Shown here in pieces: positions 10,701 through 20,994 of a stretch of DNA of 21,494 bases (position 1 is the first letter of the stretch; each line of letters starts with the position of its first letter). The notes under the pieces are model-generated. The model did no database searches. It saw only the letters and a list, made by a program, of their open reading frames with translations, and had not been told where the DNA came from. Both the position numbers and the translations under genes were made by a program. The stretch lies in the NCBI GenBank assembly GCA_905250885.1, contig CAJNOQ010003083.1, positions 1 through 21,494 on the forward strand. The letters are read 5' to 3'. The stretch comes from Didymodactylos carnosus. Taxonomy: Eukaryota; Rotifera; Eurotatoria; Philodinida; Philodinidae.

Positions 10701-11009
10701 AGATATCGTATCAATCGTTAGACGATAGAAGGAGAGAGCTATACACCAATTGGTTTTTCAAGAAGCAAGTACTTATGCCATCGTCGCGTCAACATTTGAT
10801 GGTATTTCTGCATCGACTGTTGCTGTGAACTTCTCAAATTGTAGAAAAACATTCAAGAAAGAACTAGAGTTATAATTTATAGATAAAAGCCATCAAATTA
10901 TTTTGTCCGCAGTTCCATCAGGAGCGAACGCCACTGAAACGACATCAGTACAAGTGAAAGTTACTGCTTCATTACAAAAGGAATCTGACGGAAAGTATCT
11001 GTTTCTTCT
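10701..11009. other. Unassigned sequence next to the LINE relic
   Basis: This may be the eroded 3' end of the LINE relic. Short plus-strand open stretches occur, but none has recognisable motifs. No repeat or RNA gene was seen. Confidence 0.3.
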
Positions 11010-11155
11010 ACTCGGTTTGGTCAGCTAACTCTCCTACCGAAGTGTAATTCCGTCACGTTTTCTTGGCATTTTGTTTCGCATAACAATTATAAGAAACAAA
11101 ATGCCAAATTACACTCCGGTAGGAGAGTTAGCTGGTCAAGCCGTACTATTACTAC
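11010..11155. repeat. Long imperfect hairpin (foldback)
   Basis: The left arm (about 11012-11077) and right arm (about 11092-11153) are reverse complements. The shared blocks are CAGCTAACTCTCCTACCG, AGTGTAATT and TGGCATTTTGTTTC, around a loop of about 14 nt (GCATAACAATTATAA region). The left arm carries an extra stretch of about 14 nt (about 11050-11063) that the right arm lacks. The stem would hold about 50 base pairs. It may be a miniature element of the foldback class or the folded terminus of a larger element; no coding sequence is present. Confidence 0.8.
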
Positions 11156-13466
11156 AAAAGAAGGGATATAGCGGATGTATATAGACATATGTACGCTTAG
11201 ATCTGACCCTTACTCCTCTACCTTCCTCACTCCCCAACCTCTCAATATACATATATCTACATACGTAAGGGTATACATATACCTATACACATTGACTATA
11301 TCCCTTGTTTTTATATCCCTGAACTTGTCAGTTTCTTTTATTATTGAACTTGTAACGAGCACAAGTTTAACAGAAAGTCGATGTAAAACAAATGGAGTAA
11401 ATAGTTGGCAATGTACACCACAATCGTAACACGAATCTCAAAAAATCTGAGAGTATCCGTTGTACTGAATAAGAATTTTTTTCCCAAACCGACTTCAGAT
11501 GGATTCAGAGGAAGCAATTCGACGATCAACTTCGACAGACACTTCTTACAATGACCGACGGAAGTGAACTGAATGAAACTCTCAAATATGTTTACTTTTA
11601 TTTTAGTTTTTCTATTATAACTTCTTTTTTTGACGTTTATTCCACCAGAATCGGTACGTGTCTTTACAAGGGAGAAAACAAATATTTCCTACCGGAATAA
11701 AGTTTAGCCCAGTTTTTAAAAAATGATCGTTTCAAGATTAACTAAATTTTACCATTTTTGAAATCATAGATAAGAATGTTTTGAGCCTGACACAGCAATT
11801 TAAACTTATATGAAGTAAAAGTAGTAAGGTCTCTATGTGGCAACATCGTGTATATAAAATACCACGTAAGTTTTAAACTTTCAAACTTTTCTTAAAACCA
11901 AATGTACTTTTTGAATATACGACGCAAAAGGACGTAAGAAACTAAGCAGAATGAGTTTCTTTAACCGTCTTTCATGAGCTCTGCGAGGGTTTTTTCGAAA
12001 CGGTTTCCAAAGCTCCAATCTTTGAGCTCAAAAATCTATAAAATTCTGTCTCGCTCTTCGCTGACCAGAAAGCCCACATTTTTCTAGTCAAAATAAAGCG
12101 TGTCCGATAATTTCTCGAGGTGATTTAGCCTTGATATGTCTTTTTTTCTCAATTTTTCTTAAAAAGATAGTAGAGAATATTTGTTTTTTTAATCATAGTT
12201 GATGAAATTTATAGCCTCCATACAGGACACTGAAGGCTATCTGTATCACTTACTAGCTGTCCCTGGAGAACGCTGTGTTAGGAAGGAAATCTAAAAAACA
12301 AAGTAAGTTAAACTTTTTTTCTTCACTTTATGTACTGAATTGTCTGATCAGATCAATTTTAACCTCATCGATTGAGTTTAAACTTCATCAATTTCTGAGT
12401 TAATTAATAAAAAGTACTGTACTGAATTAATTTGTCATTTTTCTCATTTAGTCTTTCAAGAGAATGTTTCTAATCATTGTAAAAACAGTTCATATTTTTA
12501 ACATTATATACATCGTGTCAATTATTTCTAAATTATTTTACTAGACATATAAAATGATTTTAGTCTCAACGCCTTAGAATCAATATTTTTTTATTCTAAT
12601 ATTTTATAATCAAAACAATTTATTTAACTAATTTATTTAATATTTGATAAAGGTGGTACTTTTTTCATTACCTCTTTTAAATGATATTTATATCAATCCA
12701 TAAATAATAACAATTTTATCTATAAATGTCACGGTCTTTTACTCCTGTTGAGTAAAAATAATAAAATACGAAATAATAGATGGTCCTTGTCGTCGACATA
12801 TCATGTCACACAATTGTCAAATAGATTTTAACACATTTTTATTCATTTTTATTTTCTATATTTTCTTATGTTTATTGATACTGATCCTGTTGAATAAAAA
12901 CTGATCGATTCAATATATTGGTCACCAAATTTTTGAAGTTAATCAAAAAAATATCAAATATGTCAGAGAATTCTATACTTAAAGATTTATTAAAGTTAGA
13001 TTCTCACAGATAATGATTATTAACGTTTTTATTTAAAGATCAATTTTTCGACTAACTGTCAAGAGTCCAATCAGACTTCTCTCTGTCTCTCTCATCGACG
13101 CTATTTGAATATATCGCTAAGTTATGCTAAGTATCCAGACTTATTTTTTAAAATGTATTCTATAAAAAAAAAATTGAACAAAAAAAAGAAACGAAACATT
13201 GAACATGGCAAGTATAAAATGAAAACATCAATAAAAAAAGAAAACTGAGACTGTTCATATTTATGCAATTTTGAGGAAACATTAGACGAACAATAATAAT
13301 AACAGCAGAATGAGAGAAATTTGAGAGAAAAACTTGAGAGCAAAAAAAATAGTGGTTCGCTGCGATATAAAATTGTCGCTCACTCAAACACGCACACACA
13401 CACAATAGAAAGCTAAGACTACGTAAACGACCTATCATTATATCTGCAGTAGTATAACATTCGAGT
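11156..13466. other. AT-rich intergenic region and 3' flank of the sugar carrier
   Basis: No gene is supportable here. Short frames at 11175-11429 (+), 11341-11529 (-) and 13122-13343 (-) are low-complexity or AT-driven. The segment at about 11940-12130 is somewhat more GC-rich and has no family resemblance. A CA microsatellite lies at about 13386-13404. On the minus strand an AATAAA (13028-13033 in plus coordinates) is a candidate polyadenylation signal for the transporter. Confidence 0.5.
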
Positions 13467-15158
13467 TTATGTGCTAACAGGTAATAATTTATCTTTTCCA
13501 TACTGTTGTGTGGGTACTGTTGTTGGTATTTTCCAAAAACGTTCAGCTTCTTCAATTGTTTTATTTTTTGTTTCGGGCATTTTAACATATAAAAATGCCA
13601 AATGTAATAGAACCAAGACAAAAAATATAAGAAATACATAGCCACCTAATATTGAATTTAATGCTGGAAAAAATAATGATAATAAAATATTTCCAAGATA
13701 ATTAGCCACTAATCCTAATGCTTGAACACTGTCACGTGCCTCTGGACGACATACTTCGGATGAATAGATAAATGGTATTGGACCAAGACCAACAGCAAAG
13801 CAAACAACAAATATAAGAACAAAAATGACACTAAACCATCCCAATGTTGGATTATTTATTCGTTCATTGACTTCAACCAAAGCTGTTAAAATTCCAAATA
13901 CAAGTACCATAACACCCATTGGATAGATAATCAATGCACGACGACCAACTTTTTCAATTAATGATAATGCAACAATAGTAGCCAAGACGTTAATAATACC
14001 TGTACCGATATTAGCATAGGGAATTAAGTCCTTTTTAATACCAGCTTTTTCAAACATTTTTGATGAATAAAAAAAGACTGCATTGATACCGGACAATGCT
14101 TGCGCCATTTGTAATACGATAGTGGTTAACATTGGCCAACGATAACGTGCTGTTGTTAGAACAGCGGGTATTGATAATGATTCTGTACCTCCTTCTTGTC
14201 GGGCTTGATAATGAATATTATCCAAATCACCACGAACATCTTCAGTATTACGCAATTTTTTTAAATCAATTTCTGCTTGTTTTTCATCATTATATTTTCG
14301 TATTAATTGTGTTGGTGAATTCGGTACGAGCAACATAAGAACAGTAGAAATTAAGGGTAAAACAAAGACAATTGCCAAACCCCAGCCCCAATGTTTACAT
14401 GTTCCAGCGATAAACGGTAAACCAACAACTTGTGCTATTAAAATGCCAATAGTTAATGCCAACTGAAAGGATGAACCAGCTGCACCACGCACACGTTGTG
14501 AGGAAATTTCACCAATATACGGTGGTACAATAACACAAGCCATTCCTCCTTGATAGCCCATTAATAAACGTGATACGTAAAATAACCATGGTTTTTGTAA
14601 ATAGTATGATAATAGAACACATAAGGATGATGCAAAACAAAATGCAAAATTGGCATAAACAGTTTTTTTACGATTCATACAATTTGGCCAAAATGGACCG
14701 GTTACTGCACCAATAAATGCTCCAATTAAAAATACTGTTTGTGGTATACCTTTAATTAATTCTAATACAAAATTAAATTTCTCTTTAACTACTTTAACTG
14801 CTGTCTCTGTTGTTTCTGATACGGCTGGTCTATCACCAGAATCAACTGCCATAGTAAGAATAACTACTGAATCATTGTGGTGATGATGTCCAGCGTGTAG
14901 AAGACGTTCATCGTTTAGACGCTTTAATTCATTTCGGTCTCGTTCAGCGACACATGGGTCGGTACCATTCAAAAAATCTTCGGTATATGTGTTATATTGA
15001 TTCGGTGCACCAAGACCCCAACCGAAGACGAATGCTGTTGACATTGTTAATATAATACATGATATTAATAACCATGGTGTACAACCTTTCTGTGTTGAAT
15101 TGTTTCCTGTTGATTCTGCACCAGTTATAAATGGTTTATGTGATGGATCCTCAGCCAT
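13467..15158 (-). CDS. GLUT/SLC2-type facilitated sugar transporter (major facilitator superfamily)
   Basis: This is a 563-residue plasma-membrane type sugar porter in one uninterrupted exon. Twelve hydrophobic segments are visible, the first at about 28-50. The loop between segments 1 and 2 is long (about 51-137), with NGT (64) and NDS (95) glycosylation sites and a His-rich patch (91-94); GLUT1 has a much shorter loop. Family marks include PPYIGEISSQRVRGAAGS (212-229), QALSGINAVFFYSS (353-366), EKVGRR (402-407), GLGPIPFIYSSE (457-468) and PETKNKT (528-534). Changes from the usual pattern: the first-half GRR-type loop is NRKK (162-165), PESPR is PNSPT (279-283), and the QLS motif is QMA (350-352). 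GLUT1 Q283, W388 and W412 correspond by alignment to Ala354, Phe463 and Tyr487. The substrate may therefore differ from glucose, or affinity may be changed; this is inference. The start is the first ATG (15158-15156), and the C-terminus ends KLLPVST. Confidence 0.93.
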   Translation of the reverse strand: MAEDPSHKPFITGAESTGNNSTQKGCTPWLLISCIILTMSTAFVFGWGLGAPNQYNTYTEDFLNGTDPCVAERDRNELKRLNDERLLHAGHHHHNDSVVILTMAVDSGDRPAVSETTETAVKVVKEKFNFVLELIKGIPQTVFLIGAFIGAVTGPFWPNCMNRKKTVYANFAFCFASSLCVLLSYYLQKPWLFYVSRLLMGYQGGMACVIVPPYIGEISSQRVRGAAGSSFQLALTIGILIAQVVGLPFIAGTCKHWGWGLAIVFVLPLISTVLMLLVPNSPTQLIRKYNDEKQAEIDLKKLRNTEDVRGDLDNIHYQARQEGGTESLSIPAVLTTARYRWPMLTTIVLQMAQALSGINAVFFYSSKMFEKAGIKKDLIPYANIGTGIINVLATIVALSLIEKVGRRALIIYPMGVMVLVFGILTALVEVNERINNPTLGWFSVIFVLIFVVCFAVGLGPIPFIYSSEVCRPEARDSVQALGLVANYLGNILLSLFFPALNSILGGYVFLIFFVLVLLHLAFLYVKMPETKNKTIEEAERFWKIPTTVPTQQYGKDKLLPVST

Positions 15159-15879
15159 TTTAAAAACGTATAAATTTTATTTAAATAATAATTAGATAAA
15201 TTTAATCAACTGAAATTGAAAAGTGAAAACAATATTTATTCATTCAAAATTTTTCTATACTCATACACATAACTAAACAAATTATTCTTGATCATTAGGA
15301 ACTCTCTTTAAAACTTTCGTATAAACAGGTAGACTTCCAAACTAGTTGACGATCTTTTAAATTTTCTATTAAAAAGATTTCTATTCAATGTATATTTGCT
15401 GCAGTGATGTAAGCAAAATACCATTTAATAGAAAAGATAAGAAAAACTGCGAAGATAAAAATTCTAACTCTTACTTTAGCGTATGATGAAATAATCTGTA
15501 TAATGTTTCTAATTGAAGATTCTATATATTCAAATAAAAACAAAAATATGTAGGAAGTAAAAATATTTTCAAAACCGAAAAAAATTTTATCATTAGATAG
15601 AAAATTTTTCAAGAAAACATTATAACTATTTAATGAGAAACATATTTTCTGTATCCATGCAAATATATTTAGCACTATAGGATAACATTTTTCAAATTAA
15701 ATTTTTCGTTAGAATAAGAAAGAATCTGAAAAATATGGGTATTGAATATTTTTAGGACAAACATATTTTGTTCTGACAAGTAAAAAAAAAAACAAAAATC
15801 AGACGCAGCAGTATGTTGCCAATTTGTAATACTCTTTTATTTAGAAGTAAAAAGAAAAGAATAGTCAAGTTCGAAATAA

Positions 15880-15885
15880 GAAGAC

Positions 15886-15916
<31 letters not shown>

Positions 15917-15917
15917 C
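15880..15917. repeat. GAA/GAAG polypurine microsatellite
   Basis: An uninterrupted purine tract is made mostly of GAA units with one GAGGAA interruption. It lies in noncoding sequence about 720 nt upstream of the transporter start. Confidence 0.9.
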
Positions 15918-16120
15918 AATACTTTGATGGCATCAGATAAGTTAAAATAGTCGCGAACACATGGATGGATTTGAAAACTATTACATGATATATCTCTATT
16001 CTTTCATATAAAATTTAACTTACAATAATTTATTTTTTATTGACCTTGTCATCATACGCGAAGTTGAAAGGAAAAGTATATGAGGTAATATTTTTCAACC
16101 GCTAAACCACACATAAATAA

Positions 16121-16166
16121 GAGTAGAGAGAGAGAGAGAAAGAGGGACAAAAAGAGGAAGAGAGAA
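16121..16166. repeat. GA-rich microsatellite
   Basis: The tract starts with an AG run of about seven units and continues as an imperfect AG/AAG purine tract. It is noncoding on both strands. Confidence 0.88.
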
Positions 16167-17633
16167 ATGTTTCCAATGCTATTTTCAAATCACCGATGGT
16201 ATACGATGTGTAGGCAATTAAGAGAACTTTCATATTGTGTCTACAAAATTTTTAACATAGTACATTTCGTAGTATACAAAAAGGGATTGAACAATAGATT
16301 CGTCAAAATTTAAGACCTTGACATGAATCTATAAACTAATTTCTATTAATCAGATGTTGTCGAGTAAGTCTGCGATTAAATTAATATCGCGATATGCATA
16401 CAAGATAAGAAAATTTTAAAATGACACATCTAACATCTTACTAATATATGATCTTTTTTTTTTGCTCAAAAAAGAAAAAAATTCAATAAATTGTTTTGAT
16501 TTTCGTCTTTTTTTTCTAAATTTAAAAAGATAATTTTGTATCCAAAAACAACTTAAAGATCTCGAAGGACGTAATAAAAACAATATCTGATAAAAAAAAG
16601 AAAATCCTCTCTTATCTCTGTCGATCATTCATAGCACTAATCGATTTAGAACTATAAAGTTCTAAATTCATATTCATTTGTAGCCTCATTATTCGGACAG
16701 TTAATTACATCAAAACTTCACTCTATTAAATAAATAAACAAACAACAAAATGGATCTTACCGAAAACTGTACACGTTATATTTTTTGTTCTTGTTACCTC
16801 TTTGTTTAAAGTACGTATGTATAAATGTATGTATAAGTTGTTTTATGCAATCTATTGTATCGTTGAAACTATATAACACGATTCCTTATAAAATATGTGT
16901 CTATATTCTTGCGATGTCGAGAGAAAAGAGAGAAAAAAAATCCTATTGAATGACTTTATTCGCTTTCTTTTTTTTGCTATATAGATGATCGTTTCTCGAA
17001 CTGTATCTACAGAACCCAACTAGACTATCACCACAACTATCGTACAAAAATTTATATTTCTTTTTCTTCTTCGTTTTTTCTATTTTTTCTTCTTTTTTAT
17101 GGTATTGCTCTACTCTGCGGCCTTACGACCTCTTTTAGATTTTTAAGTATTATATAGAAGCCGGAGATGAACAACAAAAGCGAAAGAAAAAAAAAAGAAC
17201 CGTTTTTCAGCAGACAAGAAAATAGTCTTTTTAGAATGTGGAATTTTGAGCATAATTATTTATGAAAATGTGATGCAATTTTGTTTAAATGGCATAAGAA
17301 GAAAGAAAATCGAAGTTGTTGTTTTTTATTCGACAAAAAAAACTGATTTATTTACAATTCTCATTCTTCCTGATTTTTATCTGTATTTTAAAAAAAATTC
17401 TAACAAACAATTATTTAATTACAATTTAAAATTATAAACTTTTTTTAATTCTTCTAGTTAGATACGATATGGTTTAATTATGATAGATGAAAAGTCATGT
17501 GGTAAACGACGAAAGAAGAGAATTTATGCACTTGTCAATAAATCGACATGAAAAATATACAAAAGAAAAGAACGCACATCTGTTAGAAAACATTCGTTAA
17601 AATGAATGAATATTTTCAAAAAAAAAGGTTTCA

Positions 17634-17660
17634 ATTCTTCACTTTTGAAAAGTGAAGAAT
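17634..17660. repeat. 27-nt near-perfect palindrome at the left edge of the Penelope-like relic
   Basis: The sequence ATTCTTCACTTTT is followed by a single G and then its exact reverse complement. It would form a 13-bp stem with almost no loop, or act as a palindrome in double-stranded form. It lies about 30 nt before the first readable codons of the retroelement, so it may belong to the element's terminal region. Confidence 0.85.
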
Positions 17661-17687
17661 ATGGAGCGCCAGAAAATTTGAGTAGAC

Positions 17688-19306
17688 AGATGTCGAGAGA
17701 TTGTCATTAAACAGGCGGATAAAGGCCAAGGAATTGTTGTAATGAATAAGACTTTCTATGAGGAGAAAGTCCATATGCTTTTGAATGACACACGAAATTA
17801 CACAAGAGTTATAAAAAATCCTATGTAAAAAACATCTAACGCCGTGAAAGAAAAAATTAATCAGCTCATTACACAGAAACATATTCCATCTAGATTCGCA
17901 TGCTACATTCAACATAGAGGTTTAACTAGATTATCGAGCTTTTATACATCTCCAAAAATAAGTAAAACGGGTTGTTCGGGTAGACCAATAGTATCAGGAA
18001 TTGCTCATGATACAGAGAAAGCATCACATTTTCTATGTCAAACTCTATAACCTTTCATTGACGGTTCATTGAGATTTATTAAGAAGAAATATCATTACGA
18101 TTTCTATAGACTTTTGAATAGCACCGAGCAATTGTTGATTGAGAGTGAACCTTTGAATGATGAAATTTGTAGTGAAGGACTCTCGTTAGGATTTGTTATC
18201 ACAGATATAGAGTCTCGATATACTAATATCTCCATTGACGAAGGAGCAGCGAGAGTGTCGAACTTTATTTTCGAAAAGGAAACGATTTTCGACATATCCC
18301 TCACTCACCATGGACTTGTCCAGTTACTCAAAATAGCATTGAATAATAATATCTTCCACTTTGTACATACTACCCTGACATATAGAGTAAAACGAATCTG
18401 CAATGATGATATCGAAAAATGGCATAAATATGCCAATATTATTCACCGTTTAAAAAATGGGATTATCCGACCAAAGAGATACTGTCAAAAATTCAAAAAG
18501 TTGATAAATTAGACAGATCGAATATGTTAAAAGAGAAAAAGTTCTTTGATAACGACAATGATTTGGAACGAAATATACCACAAGGGGATACTTTTATTCA
18601 CATATCATAAACAACTTAACCTGATAAAACAGATCTTTTGAAAATATTCAGCTCTAAATATTGACTCATCTAAATACGTCTTTGCGTACAAATCTACGCC
18701 GCATGCTCGTACATCCGAATCATTTGGGAAATCTTGAGATGACTCACTCCGGGGGTTTAGGAAATGCTCAAGAAAGTACTACTAGCTTTAATCTTGAACC
18801 AGAGCGAAATCGAGAGTATAAATTTCCATTATATTATTCTGAAATTTAAACACAAAATCAACTTACCAATTAACTACCAAAACACAAAATCAATCCTCGC
18901 ACAAAGCTCGGATCAAACACACGAACTTCCTAACATCAAGTTTTCTTCTGCAGTTTAAGTCAGGATAATCGCACGAATCTCTCTACCATATCAAGAACCA
19001 ACATAAAACTCAACCAAACTCTGAGTTAAGATAAACGTAATGCTGGCTATTATATTCAGTGCAAACGTGAATATACCGGTGAAACAGGAACATCTGCTCC
19101 AGAACATTTCTTTAGACGTACACCCCAGATTAGGATTCGATAAACCACAACAGTAGGGATACATTTTAGCCAGAATAACCACTCCATTAGGAATGTCATG
19201 ATTTTTACCATTCGGGACAAGTTACCTCAATAAGGACCATAGAAAAGTAAGAGAATCATACTGGATAAAGTTAGTTAACCGTACTTTGAACATTAAGCTT
19301 CGATAA
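17688..19306 (+). pseudogene. Decayed Penelope-like retroelement: RT with central deletion plus GIY-YIG endonuclease
   Basis: Penelope-like elements encode a reverse transcriptase related to telomerase and often a C-terminal GIY-YIG nuclease. One plus frame from 17688 to 18512 is broken only by TAA at 17826 and 18048. It shows IVIKQADKGQGIVVMNK, FYTSPKISKTGCSGRPIVSG (the fingers motif), a KFxxxxL-like block, and DIESRYTNISIDEGA (the DxxSLYTNI core). NNNIFHF, which should precede the palm motifs, is soon followed by VKRICNDDIEKWHK, which resembles the thumb. The YxDD catalytic motif is absent, so roughly 150 or more residues seem deleted. Then come a NLRRMLVHP linker motif (about 18691-18714), the GIY-YIG start YYIQCKREYTGETGT (from 19048), VGIHFSQNNHS, and the final RESYWIKLVNRTLN ending at TAA 19304-19306. 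Several frameshifts and stops separate the last blocks. The element is inactive. Minus-strand open frames across it are shadows. Confidence 0.9.
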
Positions 19307-20829
19307 ACTTCAATTTAATTTTATACAATCATTAATAATTTGTCATTCTCACACTAATTTAATTTAACTTCACTTTTACTAAAATTTATTTGATGTTTTA
19401 AATTTAAATTAAAATAAATTTATTTCATAAATAATAGTAATTCGAGCAATATCATTCTTATAAGACGGGAGCTATTATCTATTTTTCATTGAAAATAATT
19501 AATAATAATGTTGTCATGGTGATGGTGATTTTATCACCAAGACAGATAATTTGAATCCGTTTATAGTCCTAACATTACATTCATGCTATGGCTATGATCG
19601 TAACGACTATGTATATGCGCCCAAGATAAACACACATCTATGTACACACACACACACACACATACACACAGTTAGATAATTGTCCTTGATATTAGAAACA
19701 AAATATCTTTATGTGTATACGCATTGAGATCATTACAATCTTTTTTTCTATCCAGAAAACAAAAAATAATTCATATGTATTACATACACATCTAATAATG
19801 TATATACATACGTTTTTTTTGATATTTCTGCAAATAAGAAACGAACAATCATTGGTTTACACAAGATCATTAATTTTATTTATACTAAGGACAAACATAC
19901 AATCGATCAATTTTACTTTTGATTCACAAATACAAGGTTTCTAAGCAATTTTGAAGAAGAAAAAAAATTTGAATTTTTTCTTTTAAAGTTAGAATATAAA
20001 TCACCACTTTTTGATGATTAAGGTGCGCAAAAACTAAGACCAGTTATGCTACGTTCATCATTTATTTTGTTTCATATAGAAATTTTCAATTTATTAACTT
20101 AAATAATCTTTAGCTACAAACTTTATATATAAAAAAACTCACAAACCAATTACTATTCATTTTTATTTTCTATTTCAGCATGACCATGAACAAATCTACA
20201 TAGAAGAATTAGTATTCAACGTACTATATACGAATTTGAATTAATTCCGTGTAATTTAATAGCTCTTGGCAATTATTATTTAAGGCGCAATAGACACTTT
20301 TGTGCCTTATTGTGTGTTTGTTCTTTGCATTACTATTATTATAATCAATTTTCTTTATTCTTCTTCTATTGTGAATTTTTTTCATCAGTATTTATCTGAT
20401 CATTGAAGATAGATGAGTTGATAGTACTAGTGTAGATATGTGCAGCTGATGCTCTCTTGTACGAAACTTCCTATATTTAGAATTATCCTGCTGTTTTCTG
20501 ATTAGTAATAAAAATACAAAAAACTCAAGTAATCTTTATAATTAGAAATATCAGCACGTAAAATAGTTGATAAATCTCGTTAAGACTAGTATGTTATATG
20601 AACTTTGAGGAAACGTGAGATCTCCAACAGAGCAAAAATGGTGAATCATATTTTCTATCATTTTTTAGAAAATACAATTCTTTGTTAAAAATAAATTTCT
20701 TATTTCTATGTTTGTAACATAAATTTTCATTTAGCACTTCCTCATCGATCCACCTGAGTCCGAAAAATCACTGGTAACATAAGTTATTCATTGTTTCATC
20801 TTGGTTCACAAGAAGAACCATCACCTTTA
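19307..20829. other. AT-rich noncoding region
   Basis: No gene is supportable. It includes a small hairpin with TGGTGAT/ATCACCA arms (19523-19539), a CA microsatellite (19644-19670), and a second small hairpin with TAAGGC/GCCTTA arms near 20280-20310. The frame at 19711-19944 is AT-driven and has no family resemblance. Confidence 0.5.
19644..19670. repeat. CA microsatellite
   Basis: About nine CA units are followed, after one T interruption, by a further short CA run. The tract is noncoding. Confidence 0.9.
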
Positions 20830-20994
20830 TCATAAAAATCGATCCAAATAAACATAACATCTTTCGCTCACAAGAAAAAGTGTTCTGCGCATTATCGCGT
20901 CGTGAAGTTCTTGCCTCGTTAAGCGTTCAGAAAATCTTTCTCGCGAGGTCCGTCCCGTAGAGAATTGCGGATCCTCGCGAGGATCTTCGTCCAT
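20830..20994 (-). CDS. Possible small ORF or first coding exon, unrecognised
   Basis: A minus-strand frame of 54 residues starts at the ATG 20994-20992 and ends at TGA 20832-20830. The first roughly 40 residues are highly charged (MDEDPREDPQF, then Arg- and Glu-rich sequence up to HDAIMRRTLFL). The DNA here is clearly more GC-rich than its surroundings, and the other two minus frames contain stops. A GTGAGC after LFL (about 20875) could be a splice donor, so this might be exon 1 of a minus-strand gene. I could not find a convincing next exon to the left. It could equally be a fragment of a degraded gene or element. I do not recognise the sequence. Confidence 0.3.
   Translation of the reverse strand: MDEDPREDPQFSTGRTSRERFSERLTRQELHDAIMRRTLFLVSERCYVYLDRFL
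20970..20985. repeat. Perfect 16-nt palindrome GATCCTCGCGAGGATC
   Basis: The sequence reads identically on both strands and is the most GC-rich point of the region. A related half, CTCGCGAGG, occurs nearby at about 20939-20948. It may be incidental to the codons of the charged ORF or a binding site; the sequence alone does not decide. Confidence 0.85.

Larger units (their letters stand above)
15159..17633. other. AT-rich region upstream of the transporter, no gene seen
   Basis: Both strands are AT-rich with many homopolymer runs. The frames at 15385-15675 (-), 16416-16628 (-) and 17246-17437 (+) are dominated by F, I, K and N and have no domain resemblance. The right part next to 15158 should contain the transporter promoter and 5' UTR. 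Two purine microsatellites are listed separately. A near-inverted pair occurs just before 17634 (GAATGAATATTTTC and a matching upstream block). Confidence 0.5.

Noticed and set aside
11175..11529. Overlapping short frames on both strands
   Set aside because: They are driven by TA-rich microsatellite-like sequence, without motifs or a continuing exon.
13160..13645. 161-codon minus-strand frame overlapping the transporter 3' end
   Set aside because: It is another frame of the transporter C-terminus that continues into low-complexity 3' flank.
17631..17915. 94-codon minus-strand frame opposite the Penelope-like element
   Set aside because: The plus strand has clear reverse transcriptase motifs. 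The antisense frame is a by-product, as are those at 18104-18304 and 18991-19182.
18661..18849. Plus-strand frame as a separate small gene
   Set aside because: It carries the NLRRMLV linker motif in the place expected between RT and GIY-YIG, so it is part of the retroelement relic.
17460..19600. Hammerhead ribozyme associated with the Penelope-like element
   Set aside because: I found no CTGATGA plus GAAA core with proper stems on either strand near the element.
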